From the NCBI GenBank assembly GCA_012861695.1, contig JAAOOA010000161.1, forward strand, positions 530,300 through 594,299: a DNA stretch of 64,000 bases. The letters are read 5' to 3'. Below are positions 11,501 through 21,439 of the stretch, one piece after another. This stretch comes from Trematomus loennbergii (Eukaryota; Chordata; Actinopteri; Perciformes; Nototheniidae). Position 1 is the first letter of the stretch. Each line of letters starts with the position of its first letter. The notes under the pieces are model-generated. The model saw only the letters and a program-made list of their open reading frames with translations. It made no database searches and was not told where the DNA came from. The position numbers were made by a program, and so were the translations under genes.

Positions 11501-12946
11501 GTCACCCACCAGAGAGGCTCCGCCCATGTCTAACACAGTGTTTTTTCGGCGGTAAATCACCAGGAGTATACTGTCTATGAGTATTCCGTGTGTGAATGCA
11601 GACATTCTCCTGCTATGAGAAACATGTAAGGCCATCTGCTGACATTGTAGTTGATATATGTAAACGCTAGCAACTTCGTTAGCACTGTTTTGAACTGAAC
11701 CTGAGATTCCAACAGTATATATGCTTGGCTGGCAGAGGGTGCGTCATAGCTCTGGGCGTGGCTACTGGGTATCCAGACGTCACGATGCCCAGGAAGAACA
11801 TAAGAAATGTCCAACGAGGCGTTCGGGGCAGCATAGACAGGTCTTTTCTGTGTTAGAGTTTTACTCGCTACAGGGTGTACTTTGAGGGTTTGTGACTCTG
11901 CAGACCGTGCACATGCAGAAGCTACAGAACACATGGGGACGGGTAATAACCGGAAAAGCATGACATGGGACCTTTAACAGTTTGAGGGGCACACAGGCCA
12001 TGGTGGCCGTAGGACGTACAATTATTTGTGGGGCCATGGCCGTTATGGCCACCGTGAAAATCCCACCCTGATTATGAGTCCTGAACCCTGACATGAGTCA
12101 GCATTATGAGTCCTAAACCTTGACATGAGTCAGCATTATGAGTCCTGAACCCTGACATGAGTCAGCATTATGAGTCCTGAACCCTGACACGAGTCAGCAT
12201 TATGAGTCCTGAACCCTGACATGAGTCAGCATTATGAGCCTTAAACCCTGACACGAGTCAGCATTATGAGTCCTGAACCCTGACACGAGTCAGCATTATG
12301 AGTCCTGAACCCTGACACGAGTCAGCATTATGAGCCTTAAACCCTGACATGAGTCAGCATTATGAGTCCTGAACCCTGACACGAGTCAGCATTATGAGTC
12401 CTAAACCCTGACATGAGTCAGCATTATGAGTCCTAAACCCTGACATGAGTCAGCATTATGAGTCTTAAACCCTGACCTCAGTACCTGCAGACTGTAGGCC
12501 TCCAGCAGCTCCTGAAGGGGAAAGGTGAAGCGGTACGATCCCAGCCTGGAGCTCTTCTTGAAGGCCGGTGAGGAGGCAAACTCCCCCAGGAAGCTCTGCT
12601 GATCCTGGACCTGCTGCTCTGTTCGGTCCGGGTATGTTTCCTGGAGGAGGCGCTGCTCAGCTGATCTGAGTTCCTCCCTCCCCACCGACAGACCCCACCA
12701 CACCAGGACTTTTCCAGTCGGGTTCTTGAAGCCTCCGGACTCCATGATGCCTTCCAAACCCAGTCCGTCGGTGTCGTGCTTCAGATGGCTCACATGGATC
12801 TCTGGTCGTGGGTATTTGGGGATTTTGTGATCATTAAAGAGGTAATTGTTTCCTGAGCCCTTTCTCTTTCTCAAATCATCCAGCTTCAGATGCTCCTTCT
12901 TTACAAAGTGATAGTTACTGTTTCTCCTGTTCCTTCCAGCCTCCAT
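8413..12946 (-). CDS. Uncharacterised four-exon gene, copy 1
   Basis: I do not recognise a characterised function. Exons on the minus strand: 12946-12485 (462 bp, starting MEAGRNRRN), 9916-9711 (206 bp), 9628-9499 (130 bp) and 8649 to about 8413. All junctions keep GT-AG and the reading phase: CTGCAG/GTAC donor, CTCCAG/TTTTGC acceptor, CTCACAG/GTGAG donor, GTCAG/A acceptor, AACAAG/GTGATC donor, TTTCAG/CTGCTG acceptor. The protein is about 345 residues, with motifs EIHVSHLKHDTDG, VWWGLSVGREELRSAEQRL, MYVVLVHSPANQEQF and FEFYVWDNVGIALHV, and no signal peptide or membrane segment. The second copy at 28240-29799 preserves the same exon layout, which supports a real gene. The C-terminus here is altered by the 27-bp minisatellite in its last exon. 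It may be a fish-specific family. Confidence 0.8.
8936..8990. repeat. AT/TATG microsatellite in intron 3
   Basis: Alternating TA tract with interspersed ATG and ACA steps, within the intron between exons 3 and 4 of the uncharacterised gene. Confidence 0.9.
9980..11975 (-). mobile_element. TTAA-type DNA transposon (AGGTCCCATGTCATG ends), copy A, in intron 1
   Basis: Ends read CAGGGCCCATGTCATG on the left and CATGACATGGGACCT on the right, an inverted repeat shared with the copy at 17656-26968. The right end is followed by TTAA (11975-11978); the left TTAA is eroded. The second gene copy has an uninterrupted TTTAAC at the same intron position (29151-29156), which shows the empty site. Without the hAT insertion the element is about 0.7 kb and appears non-autonomous. 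TTAA duplication fits the piggyBac or Kolobok superfamilies; I cannot choose. Confidence 0.75.
10117..11387. mobile_element. Non-autonomous hAT element, 1271 bp, with AAGTC-rich ends
   Basis: Terminal inverted repeat CAGAGGTGGGA / CCACACCTCTG, flanked by a perfect 8-bp duplication GTATTCAG (10109-10116 and 11388-11395), the hAT hallmark. Both subterminal regions are packed with AAGTC/GAGTC motifs, probably transposase sites. No transposase frame is seen. Same family as 19744-26428. Confidence 0.92.
12070..12478. repeat. 32-bp minisatellite in intron 1 (about 13 units)
   Basis: Unit TGAGTCCTGAACCCTGACAT plus GAGTCAGCATTA. It abuts the exon 1 donor. A shorter array of the same unit lies at the same position in the second gene copy (about 29186-29322), so the repeat predates the duplication and changed length afterwards. 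Confidence 0.95.
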
Positions 12947-12978
12947 GATCAGCTGGCTCTCCTCCTCCTCTGAGGATC

Positions 12979-13246
12979 TATTACAGCTGACAGAGTACAG
13001 CTAGAGACTGAACCCCTCCACCCACCACCCGTCGGGAGGCTCCGTTAGGAAATACAAATAATGAGTCATCATGAGAGGGAGGAGGGGAACAGGCCTCACA
13101 CATGTTGCCAGATTCTTCACTTCCTGTTTCAGTGTCTTCAGGAAATCTCCAGTGCGGTGTTTATTTTTACTGCGAAGAAAAACTCATATATTACAGTAAA
13201 AGTATAAGTATTAGTACTTTTATATACCAGAGTACTGTAACAGAAT
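12979..13246. other. Region upstream of the start codon of the uncharacterised gene
   Basis: About 120 bases at 12947-13065 are conserved in the second copy (29800-29915). A likely 3' splice site (ATCCTCAG before AGGAGG, minus strand) lies about 25 bases before the ATG, so the 5' UTR may be split. Near 13195-13245 there is a diverged motif resembling the 41-bp minisatellite unit. Confidence 0.45.
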
Positions 13247-14110
13247 CCTCTCCTGCTGATGTTCAGGTGTATATCAGTATGTAGTGTCTCTACTTTAAAG
13301 AGTCCTCTCCTGCTGATGTTCAGGTGTATATCAGTATGTAGTGTCTCTACTTTAAAGAGTCCTCTCCTGCTGATGTTCAGGTGTATATCAGTATGTAGTG
13401 TCTCTACTTTAAAGAGTCCTCTCCTGCTGATGTTCAGGTGTATATCAGTATGTAGTGTCTCTACTTTAAAGAGTCCTCTCCTGCTGATGTTCAGGTGTAT
13501 ATCAGTATGTAGTGTCTCTACTTTAAAGAGTCCTCTCCTGCTGATGATCAGGTGTATATCAGTATGTAGTGTCTCTACTTTAAAGAGTCCTCTCCAGCTG
13601 ATGTTCAGGTGTATATCAGTATGTAGTCTCTCTACTTTAAAGAGTCTCTCCTAATGATGTTCAGGTGATATCAGTATGTAGTGTCTCTACTTTAAAGAGT
13701 CTCCTGCTGATGTTCAGGTGTATATCAGTATGTAGTGTCTCTACTTTAAAGAGTCCTCTCCTGCTGATGTTCAGGTGTATATCAGTATGTAGTGTCTCTA
13801 CTTTAAAGAGTCCTCTCCTGCTGATGTTCAGGTGTATCAGTATGTAGTGTCTCTACTTTAAAGAGTCCTCTCCTGCTAATGTTTCAGGTGTATATCAGTA
13901 TGTAGTGTCTCTACTTTAAAGAGTCCTCTCCTGCTGATGATCAGGTGTATATCAGTATGTAGTGTCTCTACTTTAAAGAGTCCTCTCGCTGATGTTCAGG
14001 GGTATATCAGTATGTAGTGTCTCTACTTTAAGAGTCCTCTCCTGCTGATGTTCAGGTGCATTCAGTATGTAGTGTCTCTATTTAAAGAGTCCTCTCCTGC
14101 TGATGTTCAG
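13247..14110. repeat. 57-bp minisatellite (about 15 units)
   Basis: Units start TCCTCTCCTGCTGATGTTCA and continue through GGTGTATATCAGTATGTAGT to CTACTTTAAAGAG. Because 57 is 19 codons, the array shows long open frames on the plus strand. These are by-products of the period and I do not call them genes. Confidence 0.96.
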
Positions 14111-14440
14111 CTGCTTTAATAGGTAAACTAAATGGTATTTAAAGCTTAAAATAATAAAACATAATGTATATTTAGTGGTTTTGAACAGGATGTTTGTTAA
14201 AAAACGGAATTAAAATTGTAGATATAAATATATTTGATCAATTTGAATAATTTTCCTATTTAAAAAAACATGATATTTAAAAAGGATGAAATTCACAAAT
14301 TTTTATATTTTTGGTTATTTTTTAATTATGAATCACATATCCTACACTAGTTTAAATATATGTATTATATGTATGTGATATCATGTGTGGAGCAGACTTC
14401 CTTAAAGCAGGACAGGACTTCTGTCGTCAGGTAACAACAT
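14111..14440. other. AT-rich spacer, nothing recognisable
   Basis: Low GC, homopolymer-rich, no coding or repeat family recognised. Confidence 0.5.
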
Positions 14441-14444
14441 ATCC

Positions 14445-14525
14445 AATCCAATCCACTTTATTTCTATAGCACATTTTAAAAACAGAGTGTTTGCCAAAGT
14501 GCTTCACAACGAACATAACATTATA
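14445..14525 (-). mobile_element. L2-like LINE 3' tail fragment
   Basis: On the minus strand the sequence reads GTGAAGCACTTTGGC then GTGCTATAGAAATAAAG, ending in a short GGATT repeat. This is the usual 3' end of vertebrate L2-type LINEs. The body of the element is absent. Confidence 0.65.
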
Positions 14526-14598
14526 ACAAAATATCATATCATAAGAATAGATAAAAGGCACACATACGAATAGATATTCGTAATAGCGCGGTGGTCTC

Positions 14599-14900
14599 GC
14601 GCTGACGGCTGCTGGCCTAGCAGCACGAGCAACATCCACACCATCGGAGGACGGGGGGCCCGCACCGAAGGCTAAAGGCATAGCAGCGGAGATCCATGCA
14701 TCATCGGCTGGCTTCAGACGAGGCCGGCTAGCTGAACAGCTCTGCCGGAGGATCTCTGTGGGCTCGCGCCGGCGGCTGCTGGCCTAGCAGCTGGACCAAC
14801 ATCCACACCATCGGAGGACTGCGGGACCGCGCCGATGGCTAGCAGCCTAGCGGCAGAGATCCATAAACCATCAGCTAGCTCTGACTGCTCCACTATCAAC
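14599..14900 (+). repeat. Two GC-rich direct repeats of about 167 bp before a LINE endonuclease
   Basis: Unit starts at 14599 and 14766 share GGCTGCTGGCCTAGCAGC, then ACATCCACACCATCGGAGGA. They sit just upstream of the LINE endonuclease frame and are much more GC-rich than their surroundings, so they may be 5' UTR monomers of that LINE. Confidence 0.6.
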
Positions 14901-15081
14901 AACGGCACCGAGGTAAAGCCTAGAAATCCAGTAGTTAAAAAACACCGTTACACAAAAATGGTGCAAGCCGAAGGGACTATTCAGTGGACATTTACATTTC
15001 CGCAGCATCTGCAATAAACATGAACAGCTAGAACATCTCCTCCTTGAGTCCAATATTTCTTTATTTGGGAATATCTGAATC

Positions 15082-15960
15082 TTGGCTAAAACAGTCGTCA
15101 CCATCCACTCTTGTATGTCAGGATATAATGTGTTTAGGAAGGACAGACTGAAGGGGAAAGGAGGGGGTGTGTTGCTTTATGTGAGGAATACCTTTACTTG
15201 TAGGGAAATTGCACTCCCAGCTAATATTGAGTTTGATTGTGTTGGTGTGGAAATCACACTTTCTGAGGAAATGTCCCTCACCATGATTTGCCTGTATCGA
15301 CAACCCACCGCTAAGGTGGATTTCTATGACCAGGTCAAACTCCTGCTGAATTCCTGTGACTCCAACAAAGAGCTAATTATTGTAGGAGACTTTAATATCA
15401 ACTGGAATGACAAACAAAATAGAAAGAACTTAAAATGGATCACGGATAAACACAACTTAATACAACTAATGGATCAACCGACTAGAATAACCAAAACCTC
15501 CAAGACTATTATAGATGTATTATTTACTAACAAAGCTGACAGAATAGTTAAAACCTACAACTTCCTGACTGGTCTTTCTGACCATAATCTTGTTCTTTTT
15601 GCCAGGAAACTCACCAAAAAAAGGTTCATGACCACACCTAAAACCCCTGCCTTGGGTTCACGCTTCATCCCCAAAAACCTGCAACAACGTTTTATGGAGG
15701 CAGTGAAAATGATTGATTGGGGAGACACTCTGTCCTCTGAAGACATTGGTGAAAACAGTAATCTCTTTATATCTAAAATTAATGACACAATGTCTTCCTT
15801 CTCAAGGAGAGGGTCAGTTAGGGACAGGAAGGAACGTCATCTTCCCTGGCTGAATCTACAGTGCAGGAATTTAATGAAATCCAGAGGCCAACTATTAAAG
15901 CAGAGCATGAAATACGAAATGTATAATGTGTGTAAAGAAATCCCAGAGTACATATTAATA
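15082..15960 (+). pseudogene. LINE endonuclease (APE-type) fragment, L2/Rex-like
   Basis: The N-terminal endonuclease of a non-LTR retrotransposon ORF2, which nicks target DNA to prime reverse transcription. Visible motifs are GKGGGVLLYVR, IIVGDFNINW (metal-binding D and N), a T-x-I-D segment at TIIDVLFTN, and GLSDHNLV (the SDH active-site motif), followed by a PWLNLQCRNLMKSR linker. The frame runs on to 16158, but after about 15960 it enters AT-rich sequence with a TA microsatellite. The reverse transcriptase is missing, so this is a truncated remnant. The true upstream start is uncertain; the frame opens at 15082. Confidence 0.85.
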
Positions 15961-16498
15961 ATGAAACACAGATTGTTCGATCACAGTATGTGTAAATACA
16001 TTTTATTTAAAATAAAGACATATATTTATATATATATATATATATATATAATAAATATATGTATACACATAACAAATATTTGTATTTTCTATTTCAGGGT
16101 CAACGCCAGTTTATTAAAACAAATGATACACTATATGACATGTACCTCTGAACTGTAGAGGAGTAGAAGTACACAGTAGCATAACATGGAAATACTCAGG
16201 TAAAGTACAAGTACCTCAACTTTGTACACAGTTACTGTACACCTCTGGTAGTTCTACCACTACTCCTACATAACTGATATCCCTGTGTGAGCACAGAGCA
16301 GCTCAGAAGCCTCCAGAAGCCCTGAGAGACAGCTTTATCGTCTGAGAGACAGCGAGTAAACAAAGAAAACAACAACAGTGAATGGAGGTGAATCAGAAGC
16401 TAAAGCTAGCTGTATCTCCTGGACTTTGACTCTGCTCGCTGAGTTTCTGGCTTTAAAACAGAAGCGGTTCTTTGAGGAACACGCGTAGAAACACTCAC

Positions 16499-16640
16499 CT
16501 TCACAGCTCCCGAGGCTTCTCGGTCATCGAGCCCTCTGTAGCCCTCCTTAGCCCTCTTTAGCCCGCTTTAGCTCGGGTTCAAAAGAGCTAATCCGTTTAG
16601 CTAGTTTTTTCCTGATGAGATTTAGCCACGCCCACTTCCG
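16499..16640 (-). promoter_or_regulatory. Possible promoter and non-coding first exon of the minus-strand gene
   Basis: On the minus strand a strong donor (GTGAAG/GTGAGTG at 16498/16499) follows a stretch rich in TAGCCCTC-like triplets near 16535-16580. Position and strand suit a 5' UTR exon spliced to the exon carrying the ATG at 12946. This rests on the splice signal alone. Confidence 0.3.
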
Positions 16641-16893
16641 CATTAGCGTAACTCTGCGTGATTGCGTCATTAAGGTAAACGTTGCTTTTCCTTCTTTCAC
16701 GTGTTATTTTACACTAAAATAATTCCACTGGATTGTGTCGGTGTCGCTCACACGAAGCACATGTCATCAATATGTATTTCTAAAGATGTGTTATCTTTCT
16801 AGTGATCTCAATAAGCTTCCTAATAGAATTGATTATATATCATATTTTTAAATTATTCCTTTTCCTTGTTTCTTAGTTTGTCTTCGTCTAGAA

Positions 16894-17285
16894 CAGGAGT
16901 CTCAAACTCAAGGCCCGGGGGCCAAATCCGGCCCGCAATTTCATTTTATGTGGCTTCGCAAGAGCTTGCAAAGAATATAATACGTTTAATATACGGTTAC
17001 ATGCCACTTTACAGAAGCAGGTTGCCCATAAACTACATGTCCCACAATGCATCTCGTTTTGTGACATGCGCACTGAAGAGACTTATTTGCCCTGGACTTC
17101 TGCTTTCAGACGTAGTTAATTACTAAATTATTATCCTATCCGATAATAATCCAATTCAGAGGCAATAATGTAATATAATACATTATTTTATATATATATT
17201 ATATATTTATATAGTTACAACCGGCCCTTTGAGTGCAACCTTCATGCGAATGTGGCCTGCGATGAAATTGAGTTTGACACCCCTG
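16894..17285. mobile_element. hAT MITE (392 bp)
   Basis: Inverted ends CAGGAGTCTCAAACTCAA / TTGAGTTTGACACCCCTG and a perfect 8-bp target duplication GTCTAGAA (16886-16893, 17286-17293). The GGCCCGGGGGCCAAATCCGG segment next to the end is typical of hAT-derived MITEs in vertebrates. No coding capacity. Confidence 0.93.
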
Positions 17286-17389
17286 GTCTAGAATGTCCTC
17301 AGTTCGATATTACATTATTTTTAGGATGGTGTTGTTGAAACAGTTGTTCAATAAATGTACTCTTTTGACTTCTACAATTTTGGAGTTTA

Positions 17390-17588
17390 TTTTACATGAC
17401 ATGTCACTTGTTAGACACTTTTATCCAAAGCGACTTACATACTCAATACTGTGGACAATCCCCACAGGAGCAATTTGGGGTGAAGTGTCTCACGGACACA
17501 ATGACATGCTGACTGCAGTGGGGTTTGAACCTGTGACCCCCTGATCCCAACACCAAGGCTCTATCCACTGCGCCACACGCCTCCCAAC
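17390..17588 (-). mobile_element. tRNA-derived SINE
   Basis: Read on the minus strand the head holds a box A (TGGCGCAGTGGATAGAGC) and a box B (GGTTCAAACCC) about 30 bases apart, the internal Pol III promoter of a tRNA-derived SINE. The body carries the TCCAAAGCGACTTAC-type motif (plus strand) common in fish SINEs. A fragment of the same motif recurs near 60505-60525. Confidence 0.82.
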
Positions 17589-18254
17589 TATTTCTCAGAA
17601 TTATTATTTTTTCTCCGAATTTTGACTTTTTCCCTGAATGTTGACTTTGTTTTAAAGGTCCCATGTCATGCTTTTCCGGTTATTACCCGTCCCCTTGTGT
17701 GTTATGAAGGTTTTTATGCATGTAAACGGTCTGCAGAGTCAAAACACCTCAAAGTACACCCTGTAGGGAGTAAAACTCTAACACAGAAAATACCTCCCCA
17801 AAACGCCTCGTTGGAGATTTCTCATTTTCCATTGTTTACTTCCTGGGTATCGTGACGTAGGAATGGCCAGTAGCCACGCCCAGAGCTATGGCCGCACCCT
17901 CTGCCAGCCTTTCACGAAACAAAGCTTCCCAAACCTTTCAGGATTCATGCCGGATATGTACAGCGTTGGGCACTGAAGAACGATGCTGTTCCTACTTTGT
18001 TTGGACCAGCGGGAGATTCGGGTACACAACCTGTAAGTATTCATTGTTGTTTGTGTATTTATGATGTTTAAAACAAACAAGGTATCTACCACGACTGTTT
18101 AAATGGGTAAACGTTTTTCTACGTTGAAATGCTCTCCGCAGACCCATGCTCACAGCGTTATAAACCTTTTTCTTACTCAATATCAAGCCACACTTATTGT
18201 TTTTACTTCGGCTGTGAGTGTTTGTGTGTGCTCAGGATGAGTTTCGCTTGTTCT

Positions 18255-18946
18255 TGTGAGGATATACAGTCTGCCTCCTTCTGTTCCCCTTTGTTTTGTG
18301 TTTGTTGTTGTCTGTCTGTCTGTGTGTCTCTCTTCCTGGCTGACCTACTTACGATTCCCGCCAACTCACCTCCTCAGCTGCTGCTCATCACTCTGATTCA
18401 TCTACTCACCTACACCTGCTTATATACCCGGTTTTCGTCATCCAGTATTCACCAGTTCGTCGTTTCACCACGCTGGTAATTCGACTTACGGTACATTTAG
18501 CTAGTAGCAAAACCTAACTCTCTGTGTTCCTGCTTATCCTTACCTTTTGTTCTCTCTGTTCAGTATCCGTCTGCCAACTCCTCTGCCTGCCACGTCCAGC
18601 CACCTACCCCTCGTCTGTGTTCCTCCGTGCTTCCACGCACACCTGCCCCAGCCTGTTTACTCTCGCCAGCTCTGGATCCCCGGCTCACCTCGCCTGTGTT
18701 CCGCCGTGCTTCTCCGCACACCTGCTCCAGCCAGCGCGCTCTCGCCAACTCTGGATCCCCGGCTTCGGACCTCCGCACCTCCTCTGGTGACACACCCTGG
18801 CCCTGAGCTTTGTGGATATCCAATCCCTCTTTTGTCTCGATAAAACGGTTTTGGTTAATAAACCTTATTGCCTCATGAACTCTGTCTCCTCTCCATAGTG
18901 TTCAGTATTGTGGGTTCACTCCTGTAAGCTCTCGGAGAGCGTAACA
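18255..18946 (+). mobile_element. Solo LTR (692 bp)
   Basis: Starts TGTGAGGATATACAG, ends GAGAGCGTAACA, with a perfect 5-bp target duplication GTTCT (18250-18254, 18947-18951). It holds TATATA at 18421-18426 and AATAAA at 18858-18863. The terminal GTAACA resembles gypsy element 2. The internal part was presumably lost by LTR-LTR recombination. Confidence 0.88.
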
Positions 18947-20160
18947 GTTCTAGCTGTATCGCCGAGGCTGTCTGCTCCTCCAGCAGTGTGTGTCTGTGTG
19001 TGTGCGAGCAGTGCTAACTGGGCTAACTAAGTTGCTAGCGTTTCCATATATCAACTCCAATGTTAGCAGATGGCCTTACGTACATGTATCTCATAGCTGG
19101 AGAATGTCTGCATTCACACACGAAATACTCATAGACAGTATACTCTGGGTGATTTACCGTACGGTCAGTACATTATAGTTGGCGTTCCTGGCGTGTATGC
19201 TACCGAGCTACCGTTCATAGCGTGTATGCTACATAGCTAAACAAGAAGGCTACCTAGAGCTAGACATGCTAGGGAAAACATTGTTTTCATGCCAGCTACA
19301 ATGAATGACCGAACGTAGCAGACTACCCGTATAAGATTGCAATTGTAAACATGTTCTTGCTAGCCTAGACTAGCTGTTGTTCATAGTAGATTGGCATATT
19401 ACACTGAACAACTAGCAAACGTAGGTTAGCATATTAGCTGGCAAGCTAACTGTGTTGATTAGATAGATAGATTAGATAGATACACACTCCTACCACAACT
19501 ACTACTAATGAATCTAAAACAACTACGTTTCTCTAATATTTTGTGATTTGCATTTGATTTCGTCCAGCCAGATCAGGAAACTCCTGGCGTATCTGGCGGA
19601 CAACACACACGGGATGACCACTCTGATGCCTCGTCCTAAAAAGCCCTGGCAGCAGCTTGCAAAGCTGCGATAGGCAAGATGCCGAAAACGCCTATAAGGG
19701 CCTGAGGAATGATGATATACAGTGTATATATATATATATTTACCAGAGGTGGGAGTAAGTCCTACATGTGCAAGTCATGAGCAAGTCTCAAGTCTTGACC
19801 TACAAGTATCAAGCAAGTCCCAAGTCACTGTGGTGAGAGTCAAGCAAGTCAAGTCAAGTCAAGTCATTGCTCAGGTCAAGTCAAGTCAAGTCAAGTCATA
19901 CGAAATTCTGATGAATAAGCCCAGTTTCCGCATTTAAATCAGTGGATTCAACCCACACTATGATCTTCATTACATACACAGTTAATCATTTGAAATCTAA
20001 TTTAGACCGATGACAATCATATTAGATTCATATTAACCCTAGAACTGCAGACAATATAGCTAGGACTCAGTCAAAAAGTATGTTCAAAAGGCAGAATTCT
20101 AGGTAAGAAAATCATATATGGCATTTGCCATTACACATATTTAATTTAAATGTCTGTTAA

Positions 20161-20568
20161 CACTAGAACCGCCAATAGCGTCAGCACCTACATAGATATC
20201 ATTTTCAAATCATTTAATTTGTTCCTCTTCATAATTTCCTTATAAATTAAGTAGGACGATTTAAAACTCACTTAATTGGGTTAATTTAGAAATTGCTTCA
20301 GTTTATCATCATAACAGATCAAAAAGTTCAGATTCATTTTACAATAAATCAAGGAATGATGCACTTCTACAAACAAAAACAACATAATTAAAAGATTTAA
20401 ACAAACTACTAAAAGTAGATTAACTACATTATTCAAAAGTTTACAGTAACTTCTGATAATAACACAGGGGAAATAAACGAGGCATCTCTTTTCCTCTCTC
20501 TCTCTCCCTCTCCTGACAGCCCGTCAGTATCAGGGTTAGTACAAATGAATCCCTTGGCGGTTCTAGTG
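20161..20568. mobile_element. piggyBac-like MITE (408 bp) inside the hAT
   Basis: Perfect 15-bp inverted ends CACTAGAACCGCCAA / TTGGCGGTTCTAGTG, flanked by TTAA at 20157-20160 and 20569-20572. No coding frame. A similar end-like sequence (TTAACCCTAGAACTGC) at 20034-20049 may be a relic of another copy. Confidence 0.9.
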
Positions 20569-20656
20569 TTAATTTACCGTTTTGTCTTCTCTTTGCAATG
20601 CTTAATCGATTTGAAACCAAGTCTAACGTAGCTTAAACTTAACGTTAGCTTTCTAG

Positions 20657-20866
20657 CTAACACAACACATTCACGCACCTTTCTCTGTGGGTTTTTTTGT
20701 GGTGACGAATGAAGTTGGATGTTGTGGTGGTCGTGTCACTGATCTTTATGCTGCAGACCCTGCATACCGCTGTTCTCTTCTTATTAGCGTCATCGACAAC
20801 ATAATCCTTGAATCCAAACTTGACTATTTGTGGAGTAACGCTAGCCGCTGCCATGTTAACTGACAC
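20657..20866 (-). pseudogene. hAT transposase first exon with BED zinc finger
   Basis: The frame gives 69 residues containing CRVC, then SNFIRHHKKTH, the CX2C...HX4H pattern of BED fingers that begin hAT transposases and bind the transposon ends. A donor-like AAAG/GTGCGTG on the minus strand follows the finger at about 20678, suggesting this was exon 1 of a split transposase gene. The catalytic exons are absent. The exon lies between the piggyBac-like MITE and the gypsy insertion, in the orientation of the host hAT. Confidence 0.75.
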
Positions 20867-20993
20867 TCCTGCCGTCTAGTGGGTTGCCAGGTTTGCGCGC
20901 ATGGCGCTATAATCACCCAATCACGTTTTCCGAAAACTAAAACGTAAACTCATCCAAAAACAAACGCAAATATTTAATTTTAAACAGACAAGT

Positions 20994-21423
20994 TGTTGTG
21001 CACCGACAGAAATGCTAGAGAGATGCATGTTATTTACGTTTGCTTTCTCTCATTCCAGGCTTCCTGATTATTTTCACCTGTGTCTCCTGTGCTCATCAAT
21101 GTCAGCCCGCCCTGATTGGTCCCACCTGTGTCTAGTTACCCTGTGCTTATATTCCCCTGTCTCCCAAGTGTTCTTTGTCAGTTCGTATTGTCTCTTGCTA
21201 TGGTCAGGTCTATGCTCTTTGTGCTCTTGTAAAGTTTGATTCCTCACTACGTGAGCGCTTTCATTTTGTTCCTCTATTTTTGTCATCTCGGTTAGATTTG
21301 ATAGTTACCTTTTTGTTGTGTTCATTGCTGTATTTGGAAAATAAAGTATCTTACAAATACTTTACCTCTGTCTCCCGGGTCGTGCAATTGGGTCCTACAT
21401 CCTAAGTGTCTGAGTTCGTAACA
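20994..21423 (+). repeat. 5' LTR of gypsy element 2 (430 bp)
   Basis: Starts TGTTGTGCACCGACAG, ends GAGTTCGTAACA. A TATA-like TTATATTCC near 21147-21155 precedes the inferred RNA start at 21177 by about 28 bp. AATAAA lies near 21339-21345. Confidence 0.95.
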
Positions 21424-21425
21424 GA

Positions 21426-21435
21426 ACGAACTGAC
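21426..21435 (+). promoter_or_regulatory. Self-priming primer binding site of gypsy element 2
   Basis: ACGAACTGAC, just after the 5' LTR, is the exact reverse complement of GTCAGTTCGT at 21177-21186 within the LTR. It has the same position and logic as the site in element 1 but a different sequence. Confidence 0.83.
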
Positions 21436-21439
21436 CATT

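Noticed and set aside
11575..11961. 128-codon minus-strand frame in intron 1
   Set aside because: It lies within the TTAA-type element; the matching part of copy B (17656 onward) does not keep the frame.
13259..13654. 131-codon frame in the 57-bp array
   Set aside because: It exists because the period is a multiple of three; it has no start context, domain or match elsewhere.
17500..17588. A functional tRNA gene
   Set aside because: Box A and box B are present, but the sequence continues as a SINE body and I could not form a full cloverleaf with acceptor-stem pairing.
18129..18843. Frames within 18.1-18.8 kb
   Set aside because: They lie in a solo LTR and its host transposon; low-complexity proline/serine/cysteine content.
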